DNA of 64,000 nt, taken from positions 7,812,001 through 7,876,000 of the forward strand of contig CM063106.1 in assembly GCA_031841125.1 (NCBI GenBank). Direction: 5' to 3'. A program made the translations under genes and the position numbers. The notes beneath the pieces were generated by a model. It was given only the letters and a program-made list of their open reading frames with translations, was not told the origin of the DNA and made no database searches. Positions 9,301 to 18,305 of this stretch are shown one piece after another. Source of the DNA: Acanthococcus lagerstroemiae (taxonomy: Eukaryota; Arthropoda; Insecta; Hemiptera; Eriococcidae). Positions within the stretch are counted from its first letter, which is position 1. Every line of letters starts with the position of its first letter.

Positions 9301-11660
9301 GACACGAATAAGGGTGTAGGAAAACTTGAAAAGTACATAGTGTCAACTGTCAAGTCGAATTTGAGAGAGTAAATTACTGAATATTGACTGTCATTTCCAT
9401 GAACGCGTCTTGATGCGAGTGAATTACATTCGAAATTAGCTCGGAAACAAATTGAGTTCTCTTTAATTTAAAAAAAAAAATATATATATATATATTTATC
9501 GAGATATTTTGGATTTTACGAAATTCTCCCATAAGTGTACTACATTAATTTGATCATATTTTCGTCCTGAACGCTAGTGCTCCTGATGAGGTATCCTCTC
9601 GCGAACAGCTGAAATAGAGCGTACCAAGTACCAACTAGTGAAATGCTGGGCGCATCGCGGAAGCTGGGAATTTATTTTTATTCAGAGTGAATTCCCAATC
9701 TAATCTTCCCTGAAAATAACTTCCCACCCAAAATTTCTTTCCTTCCCAGTTTTTTTTCTTCTGGGAATATTCCCACCGCCCATCGCTAGTACTAAAGCGC
9801 GAGACTAGTACCAGCTTCTCTAAGTTAAACCAAAGATAGGAAGTGGGACGAAACTGTATTTCACTCCTCTGTCTGTTAACCTAGTGTAACTAGTTATCAA
9901 ATTCTTGTTTAATATTAATACTGAAACGTGAAAATTGAAAATACATGAAAAACTACATTTTAGCCGTTTGAAAATGATTCTGTCCTAAAGGAAAAGTTCT
10001 CGGAAAAAATCCGTACAAAATCCGTACGCGCCCTTCAGATGTACGGATTTCGGAAAATCCAATCTGGCAACACTGACTAGTTAGTCGATTCCTGACCAAG
10101 CCTCTGGCTGGTCGAACGTGCTCTCTCGTCGAACATCATGCACTAACCTCATTGTCTCGGATGATGATATATGTGCTTTAACACTTCCGACGAGAGTTGC
10201 ACATACTATTTCCAATTTTCTGCAATATGTGACTATCTGCGCTCGTCTGGTACAGAAATACGTGTAAACTGATATATTATTCCGCATTTTCGCAGTGAAA
10301 AAATGGAATTTCTGAACAAACGTGAAAACGATGATATGGAAAATCAAGAACAGGCCATTCAACGTGCTGAGGATAGAGGAATGTGGAAGTATGAAGTAGC
10401 TTCAACGTGGGGAGCTAATAACGTTCGTATTTATCAACTTTTATGTGTGAAATATTTTCGACAATAAAACTATATGAAATTATTGGTCGAGTACGAGTCT
10501 TATTTTTTTTTCCTTACAGAATGAGGCGGTTAAACGAGAGAAAATTGTCGATACGTTGATTGAACAAGATCTGCAAACGGTAAAGGCAAGTAATGAAAAA
10601 CTAGAAGACCAGCTAGAAGCTCAGAAGAAAATCAATGCCAAAAAAGAATTGTTGAAGCAAATGGAAAAGAGGAACGAACTAACTGCTCAGCAAGCTGCTG
10701 AAGAGAAGAAAGAATTGCAGAAAGTAAGTCTCAGAACAGATGAAATTAATTCTTCTGTTGGATTGATTTATGATTCCTAAAATCTTGTTTTTGTGTCTTC
10801 TCGTTTTCCGAGCTTGTTCAACGAATCAGTCTTCTTTCAGTTTGGAAACGCACTCTTGTTGAAGCCGGTTGTGAATAGACTTCATTTGCGATCAATCTAG
10901 AATGTCTGAAATTGTCTGTTTTCTTTTCAAATTCAAAATTACTGCTTAAACTTAAGGGTTTTAAAAATAAAATGTACTTGCCCGGAGAACTTGGGGAAAA
11001 TGTGGTAAATGAGTCACGTAGCTACCAGATGAAAAATATCCTCCGTAAATTTAATTTATTTGTTCTAAATTAGATTTGTTCTTTGTCAAATGTAGATTTA
11101 CAGATTCCCAAATTTGCAGTATAGTATTTCCTGATTGACAGGACAGATGTGTAACTTCTGGTATTTCGGATGCTATACTTTGCTCATTATCTCTGTATGT
11201 CAAATGTATGACACGAATGAACCTGAACATGTAATATTTCAGTACTTCATAATTCAAATATGGATCCCTTCCTGGCAGAACATCGGAACCAACATTAGTA
11301 CAACGTCCAAAAAAAGACACATTTTTGTCATTTTTCCAGGAATTTCGCTATGTAGGTTCCTCTGTTCAGCTTGGACAATGACAATACGCGTACAAACAAA
11401 CTTATGGCCACTGTTGATTGCATCTTAAAAGTTTTATTCAATATGTTCTTCTTCGTGTTTACTCTTATCTCCATGATTTTGTTATTTACCGACTTCCTTT
11501 TTGATAGTTATTGGCCGATGTGGCAAAAGATGAAGAAACTCAACAAAAATTAAAAGATGAAGAAAAACAGAAGAAAATCGAATCTAATAAATCGGTTTTG
11601 AATTCACTATGTGAAAAAGCTGAACGATTGAAAATGGATTCGAACAATCCATGGAAATGA
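6361..11660 (+). CDS. Coiled-coil (TPH-like) protein, copy B, 8 exons
   Basis: Proposed exons: 6361-6368, 7132-7258, 7327-7488, 7557-7718, 7787-7998, 10296-10422, 10520-10723 and 11508-11660. These join in frame to 1155 nt (384 codons plus TGA). All introns are GT-AG and phases agree; the 10422 donor (AAC|GTTCGT) is weak but is the same in copy C. Exons 2, 3 and 4 carry one repeated module, TESEKQ...IESTRSA..VC..NY.VVKEHRALK, so an exon was triplicated. The whole product is rich in K, E, Q and D, with no signal peptide or membrane segment, suggesting a long cytoplasmic or axonemal coiled coil of the trichohyalin/plectin-homology type (CFAP53/MNS1-like); that name is an inference. The exon matching 19081-19197 of copy C is missing, yet exon 5 (phase 2) still splices in frame to 10296. 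The 8-nt first exon is supported by its conservation in copy C. Confidence 0.66.
6540..6930. repeat. Tandem duplication inside intron 1 of copy B
   Basis: The segment around 6622-6748 (GATCGTAAGTAGGACTTATC, then AGATAGATCGCGCAGAATGC, then GGCGCACGTATTTAA) recurs at about 6808-6926 with modest divergence. The spacing of about 185 bp indicates a two-unit tandem duplication. Copy C has a much shorter intron 1 lacking both units. Confidence 0.65.
8246..10075. mobile_element. 1.8 kb inverted-repeat DNA element in copy B intron 5
   Basis: The left end CAGTGTTGCCAGACGTACGG is matched by an inverted right end finishing at 10075. Both subterminal regions contain several TACGGATTT motifs in opposite orientation. 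The interior has no transposase ORF, so the element is non-autonomous. CAGTGTTGCC ends are common on hAT-like elements, but the flanks share only ACTAG rather than a clean 8-bp duplication. It sits in the stretch of copy B that replaced the exon kept in copy C. Confidence 0.65.
8974..9604. repeat. Foldback (nested long inverted repeats)
   Basis: Two inverted relationships overlap. About 8974-9035 is inverted at 9238-9304 (GACACGAAGG..TAGCAAAATTAGG). About 9018-9215 is inverted at 9352-9571 (GACGAAAATAT, TTTCGTAAAATC, GAGAGAACTTAATT-like text and a TCAATATTCAGTAAT core). The structure lies inside the 1.8 kb inverted-repeat element, probably as an older nested insertion. Confidence 0.7.
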
Positions 11661-11696
11661 TCGGACTGCTATAAATAATAATTGAAAAAAAAAAAT

Positions 11697-11930
11697 TGGG
11701 TTGTACGGAGGATTTTAACATTGTTTATTCGGCGGCTTCACATACTGTACACAATATTGGTTGTACTAAGAAGATGCGTATACCGTATAGCTTATGAACT
11801 GTTACATTAGTCGACTAAACGATAACACCCGAAGCATCCCGAACATGATATCGCACTCTATTAGCTCTACTCAACACCAGCCCTTGCGATATTACAGCTA
11901 AATCTTAGTATTTAACAAATAATTACAACA
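11697..11930 (-). mobile_element. Candidate LTR of a copia relic
   Basis: On the minus strand the segment starts TGTTGTAATTATTTG and ends ACAACCCA, giving TGTTGT/ACAACC-like inverted ends. An AATAAA signal lies near its end (about 11730 on the plus strand). It lies immediately downstream of the copia RNase H relic, where a 3' LTR would be expected. No second copy is present to prove it. Confidence 0.45.
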
Positions 11931-12400
11931 TTCCTAATTTATAACTGAGTTTTTCAAACTTAATTCACCCTAATTGCTTCGTTAATATATCTGCAAAATT
12001 ACATTTTTTACCTATCTTAAGAACTTTGATTTTCTTTTCTTCAACAAGATCATGTATGAAATGCAAAGCTCCGTTAATGTGTTTGGAGCGTTTCAAGAAA
12101 TTACCATTTTCGGCAAGCATAATATCGTTACTATTGTCTTCAAAGATTTTAACATTATTCATCAGATTCTCAGTTAATTTATTCTTAACAAAGAGTTTCT
12201 TCTGCTGCATCTGCCAATGCAATATATTGTACGTGAATCGATGAACGAGTTACAGATTTTTCGTAGAGACCTCCAAAAAATAAAAAATAGAGTTACTGTA
12301 TTATACACTTATCAAATATCCTTAAGTACTTTTGCTGTCAAAGCTATCACCTACCAATCGACATCCATGAAAGTTTGAATTAAATCGCAGTCATAATTTC
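11931..12400 (-). mobile_element. Ty1/copia RNase H fragment (relic)
   Basis: The minus-strand reading 12222-11965 contains KIFEDNSNDIMLAENGNF, RSKHINGALHFIHDLV and CNFADILTKQL. These match the copia RNase H C-terminus (DN..AI, RTKHID..YHF.RE, ADI.TKPL). A shifted frame upstream gives KSVTRSST, the segment that normally precedes EAEY. Stops and frameshifts show it is dead. It differs from the copia relic at 14313, so it is a separate family or insertion. Confidence 0.75.
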
Positions 12401-12439
12401 CATTAAAGCAGAAAGACATACGGACGCTGTTACGCAAAA

Positions 12440-12790
12440 TGGACTTGAGCGACATCTGTTGACAAAATGAGTTATTAGTATCGTTGGAAAGAGGGTAAAA
12501 AGTACAATTTTTCAAAATTGGGTCCCGGTATAAAAATGTACACCCACGTTGAAAAGAGCTTATCAGTAGACGCTATGTCATGCTCTTGAACTTCGAATCA
12601 CGTGTTCTCAAAAAACAGATTTTGTCGGTTGATGAATCGAGTTCGTTTTGTTTAACAGCGTCCATATTGTCGGTTATAAAACGATGAATCATCTGTTTTT
12701 TGAGAATACGTGATTCGAAGTTCAAGAGTAATATAGAAACTACATGACATAGCATTACTGATAAGCTCTTTTCAACATGGATACACATAA
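12440..12790. repeat. Inverted repeat upstream of the Penelope-like relic
   Basis: TTGAAAAGAGCTTATCAGTA and the following text, through ATGTCATGCTCTTGAA and TTCTCAAAAAACAGATT (12550-12620), reappear inverted at about 12690-12778. The left part also recurs in direct orientation at 13560-13690. Such combined direct and inverted flanks are typical of Penelope pseudo-LTRs. Confidence 0.6.
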
Positions 12791-13340
12791 TCGACAGCAT
12801 ACAATCACCTTCAACCAATACCACATAAAACTCGGAATGAAAAACAGACCACCTCTGATCAAACAAATAAGCAATGACAAAACAGAAACAAAACAATTGC
12901 GGAGTATACAGACTGGACTATGAACACTGCGACATGACCTACATAGGAGAAACAGGGAGAAGATTCACAACCAGGAATCAAAGAATATAAAAAATCACAG
13001 AAGCTAAATGATGACAAATCACTCTTTGGAAAACACTGCAATGACCAGGGACATAACAATGACTGACAGAAAAGTACAAAATTCTACCCATAGTAAACAA
13101 CACAAGAAAAAGAAAATTAAAAGAACAACTAGAAATAATTAAGGCAAAAACAAAACAACCTAATAAACACAACTCAACTAACTTCCAAAGCGAAAACTTA
13201 TTCCAAGTAATAACATAACACCCACGGATTGGACAGACTGCATAATCACAGACAACCAATAGGAACACACGACTAAACAGGTTCACCATATGGTACTACT
13301 CTCGACTATGACTACAGGACCAAAAGAGATAAGTCTCATT
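12780..13340 (+). mobile_element. Penelope-like element GIY-YIG fragment (relic)
   Basis: Starting near 12892 the plus strand reads NCGVYRLDYEHC then MTYIGETGRRFTTRNQ. This is the GIY-YIG endonuclease signature of Penelope-like elements (a GVY core, a Y-IGETGR core and the catalytic-arginine region). Later KSLFGKHCNDQGH-like text corresponds to the His region in a shifted frame. Multiple stops follow, so the copy is dead. It is flanked by related sequence at 12460-12610 and 13560-13690. No reverse transcriptase domain is found in the window. Confidence 0.7.
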
Positions 13341-13467
13341 TAGTGTACTCCACTGATGATGGCATCACAACTGAAAGCGCTCTGGACTACAGAAGAAAAA
13401 AAAGTGAATTGGCACACCCTACAAATGGAGAGGGTATACATGTTTATATCAGGGAGGGAGGGGCGGG

Positions 13468-13710
13468 CAATTTTGAAAAATTCTACTTTTTACGCTCTTT
13501 CCAACGATACAGTAAATGGACGCTGTTGAGCGTAAGGGAATCAACCAACTTTCGTAAACAAAATTAGTTATTAGTATCCTTGGAAAGAGCGTAAAAAGCA
13601 GAATTTTTCAAAATTGGGTCCCTGATTCAAAAATGTGTGCTAGCTTATCAGTAAACGTTTTCTCAAAAAACAGATTTTGTTGGTTGGTTTCATTACGCTT
13701 TACAGAGTCC
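13468..13710. repeat. Hairpin repeat related to 12440-12640 and 17740-17955
   Basis: An inverted pair (TTGAAAAATTCTACTTTTTACGC against GCGTAAAAAGCAGAATTTTTC) forms a hairpin between about 13470 and 13605. The right half repeats the text seen at 12465-12620, and an inverted diverged copy lies near 17740-17955. This is probably pseudo-LTR or MITE material dispersed around the Penelope and copia relics. Confidence 0.55.
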
Positions 13711-14206
13711 AAATGTTAACAAACGATAATGAAGAGGTGCATCGGTTCCATTAGTAAAACGTTACCTGAGTAAGTTAGGATCTAAGTAAACTGCTGTATC
13801 CGAATGCGCTTGTATTTCAGTTAATCATGAATTGTTACGAGTATCACTCAATCCACAAATCAAGTCTACAAGGTATAACAAAAAAATGGTAAAATTACGT
13901 GATGCAACCATGTGACTTCCATCTTCCATGCAACCTCTTCATAATCATTTGTTTACATTTACGGTGCGCATACCTGCAGTTCCTTAATTTTAGCCAGTTA
14001 TATTTTTAATCTCGGATTAACGTCCAGTTAATTAGAGTGGCCTTAGGTAGAACGATCGAGAACAGGAAAATAAGATGAAAGTTACAAGTTGAAAAACTAA
14101 GGATACGAAAGAATAAAGCATGTAAGAAAGAACTCGAGTGAAAGTTACGATTCAAAAGGACGCCTAAAAGAAGACAAATCAGATAAGTTTATCAATATAA
14201 AATAAA
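13711..14206. other. No recognisable gene
   Basis: AT-rich DNA. It could include the 3' LTR of the copia relic to its right (the relic runs on the minus strand), but I cannot define LTR ends. Confidence 0.3.
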
Positions 14207-14250
14207 CCCCCCACCCCCCTCTCTCTCTCTCTCTCTCTCTCTAAAAAAAA
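14207..14250. repeat. C/CT tract, possible minus-strand polypurine tract
   Basis: A run of C followed by about ten CT repeats. Read on the minus strand it is purine-only (GA repeats then G) and sits just after the copia RNase H reading frame, where a polypurine tract primer is expected. It may also be an ordinary microsatellite. Confidence 0.5.
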
Positions 14251-14312
14251 CACTCAAAGGACATAACACTTTATAGAAATTATTTCATTTCAACAGGTAG
14301 ACGCGCCGCTTT

Positions 14313-15310
14313 TCAAACTTTCCACAGTCGAGCGGTTTTGTCTGGTCGGCGATTTGTAAATCCTCCCGGTACTTTCTCGATTCTCATATCACCATCGTCA
14401 ACTGCTTTTCTGACCATTGCTGCTCGAATCATCGGACGACGCATCTTGTTGTATTGACCTCCACTCAACGCAAAGCAAGCAGACGCGTTATCTTCATGAA
14501 GGGTAACACAAGTGACGTACTCCAGTCCTTCTTTTAAAATCTCTCGCGGTATTTGCTGGTTGTCCCAAGAAGTCACTGCTATGACTTCTACAACTGTAGA
14601 CGATTTACTGACGATGTCCTGCTTCTTTTTTCCCCTATCAATCAGGTTCTCATGGTGGAAGAAGACAAATCCGCTGATGGAGAAACAATCTGCCTCAGGT
14701 GCATGCGAAGCGTCGACAAACGTTCTCAAGATTTCACTATCTTCACACCGGTATGCGATAGACAATTCTTTTGTACCACCTAAGTACTCGATGACTCGAC
14801 GTGCATAATTCTTTACTTGGTTCGTGACTCTACCTTGATGTTGTGAGAGTTTGTCCACAGCCACCATGATGTCCGGCCTGGTGAATCGTGCGACAAACAG
14901 TAAAGCACCAGTGATACCTCGGAATTCGTGGTCATCATTTGCGACTGATGATTTTTCTATTTGCAGGTTGTGCTTCATTTGCGTAGACGACGGATCGGAG
15001 CAATTCACACTAAAAACCTCCGCCATTTTTTCAATGTACCGAACTTGTGATAGCCTCAGCGAAGTATCATCGCGCAAAATTCCAACCCGACGAACACTTT
15101 CGGATCACGATTAACTTTCAGGCAAAATCTATTTTTAAGGTGATCTATTACTTTCTCCACGTAATTCATACTATCACTCGCGAGTATAATATCGTCCACA
15201 TAAGTGATCAGAAACGACGCATTTCCTTCACTATCGCGGTGAAAAAACAGTCACCTCTCGAAAACCGACACTACGAAACCAATTTTCGGCTAGTAATGAT
15301 TTGCGTCCCG
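14313..15310 (-). mobile_element. Ty1/copia RT C-terminus and RNase H (relic)
   Basis: The minus strand from about 15260 reads FLITYVDDIILASDS, the copia RT active-site YVDD box, then KVFVGLEF. A frame change is followed by a 254-codon reading (15077-14313) with RPDIMVAVDKLSQ, RRVIEYLGGTKELSIAY, a DASHAP motif in place of DADWA, ISGFVFF, SSTVVEVIA and LHEDNASAC. These follow the order RT thumb, connection and RNase H. The KHID-like motif is degraded to MRRPMIR. At least one frameshift lies between the YVDD box and the long reading. The upstream half of the RT is at 16276-17125, separated by an R1 relic. Confidence 0.8.
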
Positions 15311-16275
15311 TAATTTTTATGTGCATAAGGAGATACTTAAATGGCGTCCGAGAGTAGGCAGCGAGATACGTGAATTCCGTCCGTGACTCGTGCATGTGAT
15401 TCACGGATTGCGTCCGACCAATCGAGCCGGCAGATGAACGAGTCGCGGCTTTTCGCTGATTCTTCTCCATCTCCGCTCTTCTGTAGGGAATCTTGTTGGC
15501 GTCGGCAAATACTAGCGCCCCGTATAGAAAGACCGACGTGATGCCATTGACGTACATCTTTCTCCGCTTCTCCCTCGGCCCCCTGGGTTCGACATCAAAC
15601 GGGACAGCCGTCCAGCTAATCGATCCGCCTTCTCAGCTGCCCGTCGGAAGTGCTCTCGGAAATGCAACTTCCCGTCGAACCACAGCCCCAGGTACTTCAG
15701 GGCTGTACAAAGCCCAATCTCCGCGCCTTTTAAGACAAAGGTGGGTGGGCTGTACTTGCGTCGTTTCGTGAACGACACAGCTTCTGTCTTCTGTACCGCT
15801 AAGCACAGCCCTGCCGACTCGATCCAGTGGGTCAGCATCAATAACGCCTGGTTAACTCGTCGCGTGACCTCTGCTGTCGTCTAACCTTGGCACACCACCA
15901 GCGTGTCATCGGCGTAGCAGATCAGCTTGACGCCTGGTGATAGTACCAGCCTCAACATTCCGTTGAAGGCGACGTTCCACAAGGTAGGTTCGAGTACTGA
16001 TCCCTGAGGAACGCCGCTGTTCATCTCCCTGTTGACGAGTCCAGCCGTTGACTCCATCTTTATTCGGCGACCGTCGAAGCGACTCCGTATGATGTACACA
16101 AGGTCTTCAGGTACCCACGCCAACTTCAACGCCTCCATGATACGCGTATACGGAATTGATTTAATAAATGGGACGCAATTCACAAATGTGGATTTAATAA
16201 TCGGGACGCAGTTCATGCATGTGAGTTTTGTGGTTAGGACGCAATTCATAGAACTTCTTACTCACCGGACGCAAT
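15311..16275 (-). mobile_element. R1-clade LINE fragment nested in the copia relic
   Basis: The minus strand carries GVPQGSVLEPTLWNVAFNG and, further on, VKLICYADDTLVV, the RT motif B and C pair of R1-type LINEs. It continues with IESAGLCLAVQKTEAV, ALKYLGLWFDGKL and a frame-shifted C-terminal part with YVNGITSVFLYGALVFADA. The YADD box is intact, but stops (after VVCQG) and frameshifts break it. Only the 3' part of the RT onwards is present, as in a 5'-truncated insertion. Its 5' border carries four short direct repeats. Confidence 0.75.
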
Positions 16276-17125
16276 TAACAAATTCCCCAATTTTCAAAAT
16301 ATCTTCCTTCAAGGTGTTATACCATTTCTTGGATGATATTTTAAGATGTCTCGAACGATCCAGGCTTAGGTCCTTCGGAATTGCTAGGTAAAGTTTGTCG
16401 ATTTCTCCGCAGAGGAAGGCTGTCGTCACGTCTATCGAAATTAGGCGCATACGCCTCTTAACCCCGATAGAGAGAACCAAACGGACGATGTCAATCAGAC
16501 AAACAAAGACGTTTAAAGTTTGCTGTAATCTTATGGAAAATTGCACATGATCACCTTTTCAGTACGCAGGGCTACCAACTTTGGGAACTCCCAAGTTTTA
16601 GTGCCTATAGTGTGAACTATGAAATATTTTTTTATTGTAAAGGCGGTCGACCAGAGCGGAGGTATCATTTTCTTTATCGAATTCTCTATCCATGGCCTCT
16701 ATCCACTCATTCGAATACTCACAGGAAACGGCTTCCTCAAACGTCTGGGAGATGAAGTCGCTTAATTTCCTGGACGGTTTCAAGAATGAGCTTCTCAAAT
16801 AGGCCAGCATACCAAACGCGTACGAGTGGTCAGATAAATGACGCGTATTTTTCTCAAGCTTTTCTTCTTCGGTACTGTTAGGTACTTTGGCTGTCATCTG
16901 CGCACGGATCATTGGGCGACTCTAGCTGCTATTCCATCGCGGTATACCCGTGACTCTTATATCTCTGGAATTCGTGGTTTCCACAGACTCGATATCCAAC
17001 ACTTCGTAGCCCGTCTCTGTAACAAAAATACTCGAACGGCTCAATTTCTTCATCACCAGCTTCTGATTCGTCGCCACCCTTTTCCGTCTTCTTCGTGGAT
17101 ACCTTTACTGGCCACGTCAAACTGG
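16276..17125 (-). mobile_element. Ty1/copia RT N-terminal part and linker (relic)
   Basis: The minus strand reads VRLVLSIGVKRRMRLISIDV then TTAFLCGEIDKLYLAIPKDL, matching the first copia RT motifs (IR...A.......QMDVKTAFL.G.L...IYM..P). Upstream (16912-16598) ETFEEAVSCEYSNEWIEAMD matches the segment preceding RT (P.SYEEA......WK.AM..E). The 17120-16929 part is an acidic linker between integrase and RT. The reading breaks between these pieces. It continues the relic at 14313 after removal of the R1 insertion. Confidence 0.75.
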
Positions 17126-17600
17126 TGTCTATAGCGAAGGAATCGGAAGTGCCGGCTCAATTTACCAGATTTCATAAACGCCTCACCAATCGGTTGTGGC
17201 AATATTGTGTGCTGACAACGCTAATGAATACATAAAGGGGGACGTGGGATTGTACTGCCAACAAACTGGTGTAGACGTCGATCCTGACTGCCCATTTTCC
17301 TCCGAAGTAAATGGTTACACGGAGAGAAAAAACTGAACCGTCATTAAGACGAGGGCGTTGCTGATTGATAGTGGGCTGGAAGATTACAGATGGCCATTTG
17401 CCGTGAACGTCGTTGAATACTTGTGCTCAACCGCACGCCCACCGAAACCAATGAAAATTTTGTCACACCTACGAATTGGTACCCGGGGCAAAGCCGGATG
17501 TTAGCAACCTGCGTATTTTTGGCTGTATTGCCATGGTTCACGTGCCCCACCAGACTTGATCTCAAACATCTATAAAGCTGGCCACATATTTATTACCTTC
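17126..17600 (+). mobile_element. Ty1/copia integrase fragment in inverted orientation
   Basis: The plus strand reads VLCADNANEYIKGDVGLYC, then VDPDCPFSSEVNGYTERKN, RALLIDSGLEDYRWPFAVN and, after a shift, KPDVSNLRIFGCIAMVHVP. This is the copia integrase core and its C-terminal motif (ADNG.EF, P..N..AER.NR, FGC.A.VHVP). Integrase lies upstream of RT in copia elements, and here it is adjacent to the RT linker but on the opposite strand, so an inversion breakpoint lies near 17125. Stops show it is not functional. Confidence 0.78.
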
Positions 17601-17654
17601 ATCACTGGTCATCTTGAGATCCAGTATGTCGGAGCAAATGATCTCAAATTTGAA

Positions 17655-17960
17655 ATGCTCGTCTGAAAAAATGATAAAGAATCGTATTGTTTAACATCTG
17701 TGTTAAACAAAAACCTCATAAGCGACAAAATCTGGGTGTTTTTTTTTTTTTGAGAAAACCGAACATTAAAAGCCAATGAATAATGCCAGTTCACAGACCG
17801 TTTACTGATAAGCTTTTTACAACCTGGATACACATTTTTGTGTTGGGGGCCCAATTTTTACAAAATGCTACTTTGTACGCTCATTCCATCCTTTCCAACG
17901 TTGCTAATAACTCATTTTGTCAACAAATGTCACTTGGGAGCTTTTTGTTTAATAACGTCC
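17655..17960. repeat. Dispersed repeat related to 12440-12640
   Basis: In inverted orientation the segment shares TACTGATAAGCTTTTTACAA, CAATTTTTACAAAATG, CTTTCCAACGTTGCTAATAACT and TTTTGTCAACA with the repeats at 12440-12640 and 13560-13690. No ORF of note. Confidence 0.5.
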
Positions 17961-18305
17961 AATTCCCCGCGAGAGTCATAATTTATTACTTGCCATAAAT
18001 GTGACGTCATTTTTTGCGGGGTGCGGGAATAAACGTGGTCGCCGTACAATGCCCAGTCACCTATCTAGGTAGTATGAAGCGTGTACATCTGTGCCCGTTA
18101 GGATTTCCATTTTAACCCGTTAACTGTGGATTATTTTTTAACGAAGTTTACTGACCCAAGAAAACACGTCCGTTTGTTTTTTGTTTTATTTTACTAACAA
18201 TTATCTGTAGAGACGTCCATTCTTGAGTGCCTGTTACTTACTACTAATATTGGAGTGTCATCGATTATAGCTTGAACGAATTGATATAGCTCAACTGCTA
18301 TAAAT
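17961..18305 (+). promoter_or_regulatory. Upstream region of copy C
   Basis: The part from about 18180 to 18305 aligns with 6225-6360 upstream of copy B and ends at the proposed start codon. Promoter elements cannot be named. Confidence 0.4.

Noticed and set aside
14512..14808. Plus-strand ORFs across the copia RNase H
   Set aside because: They are antisense shadows of a clearly homologous minus-strand reading.
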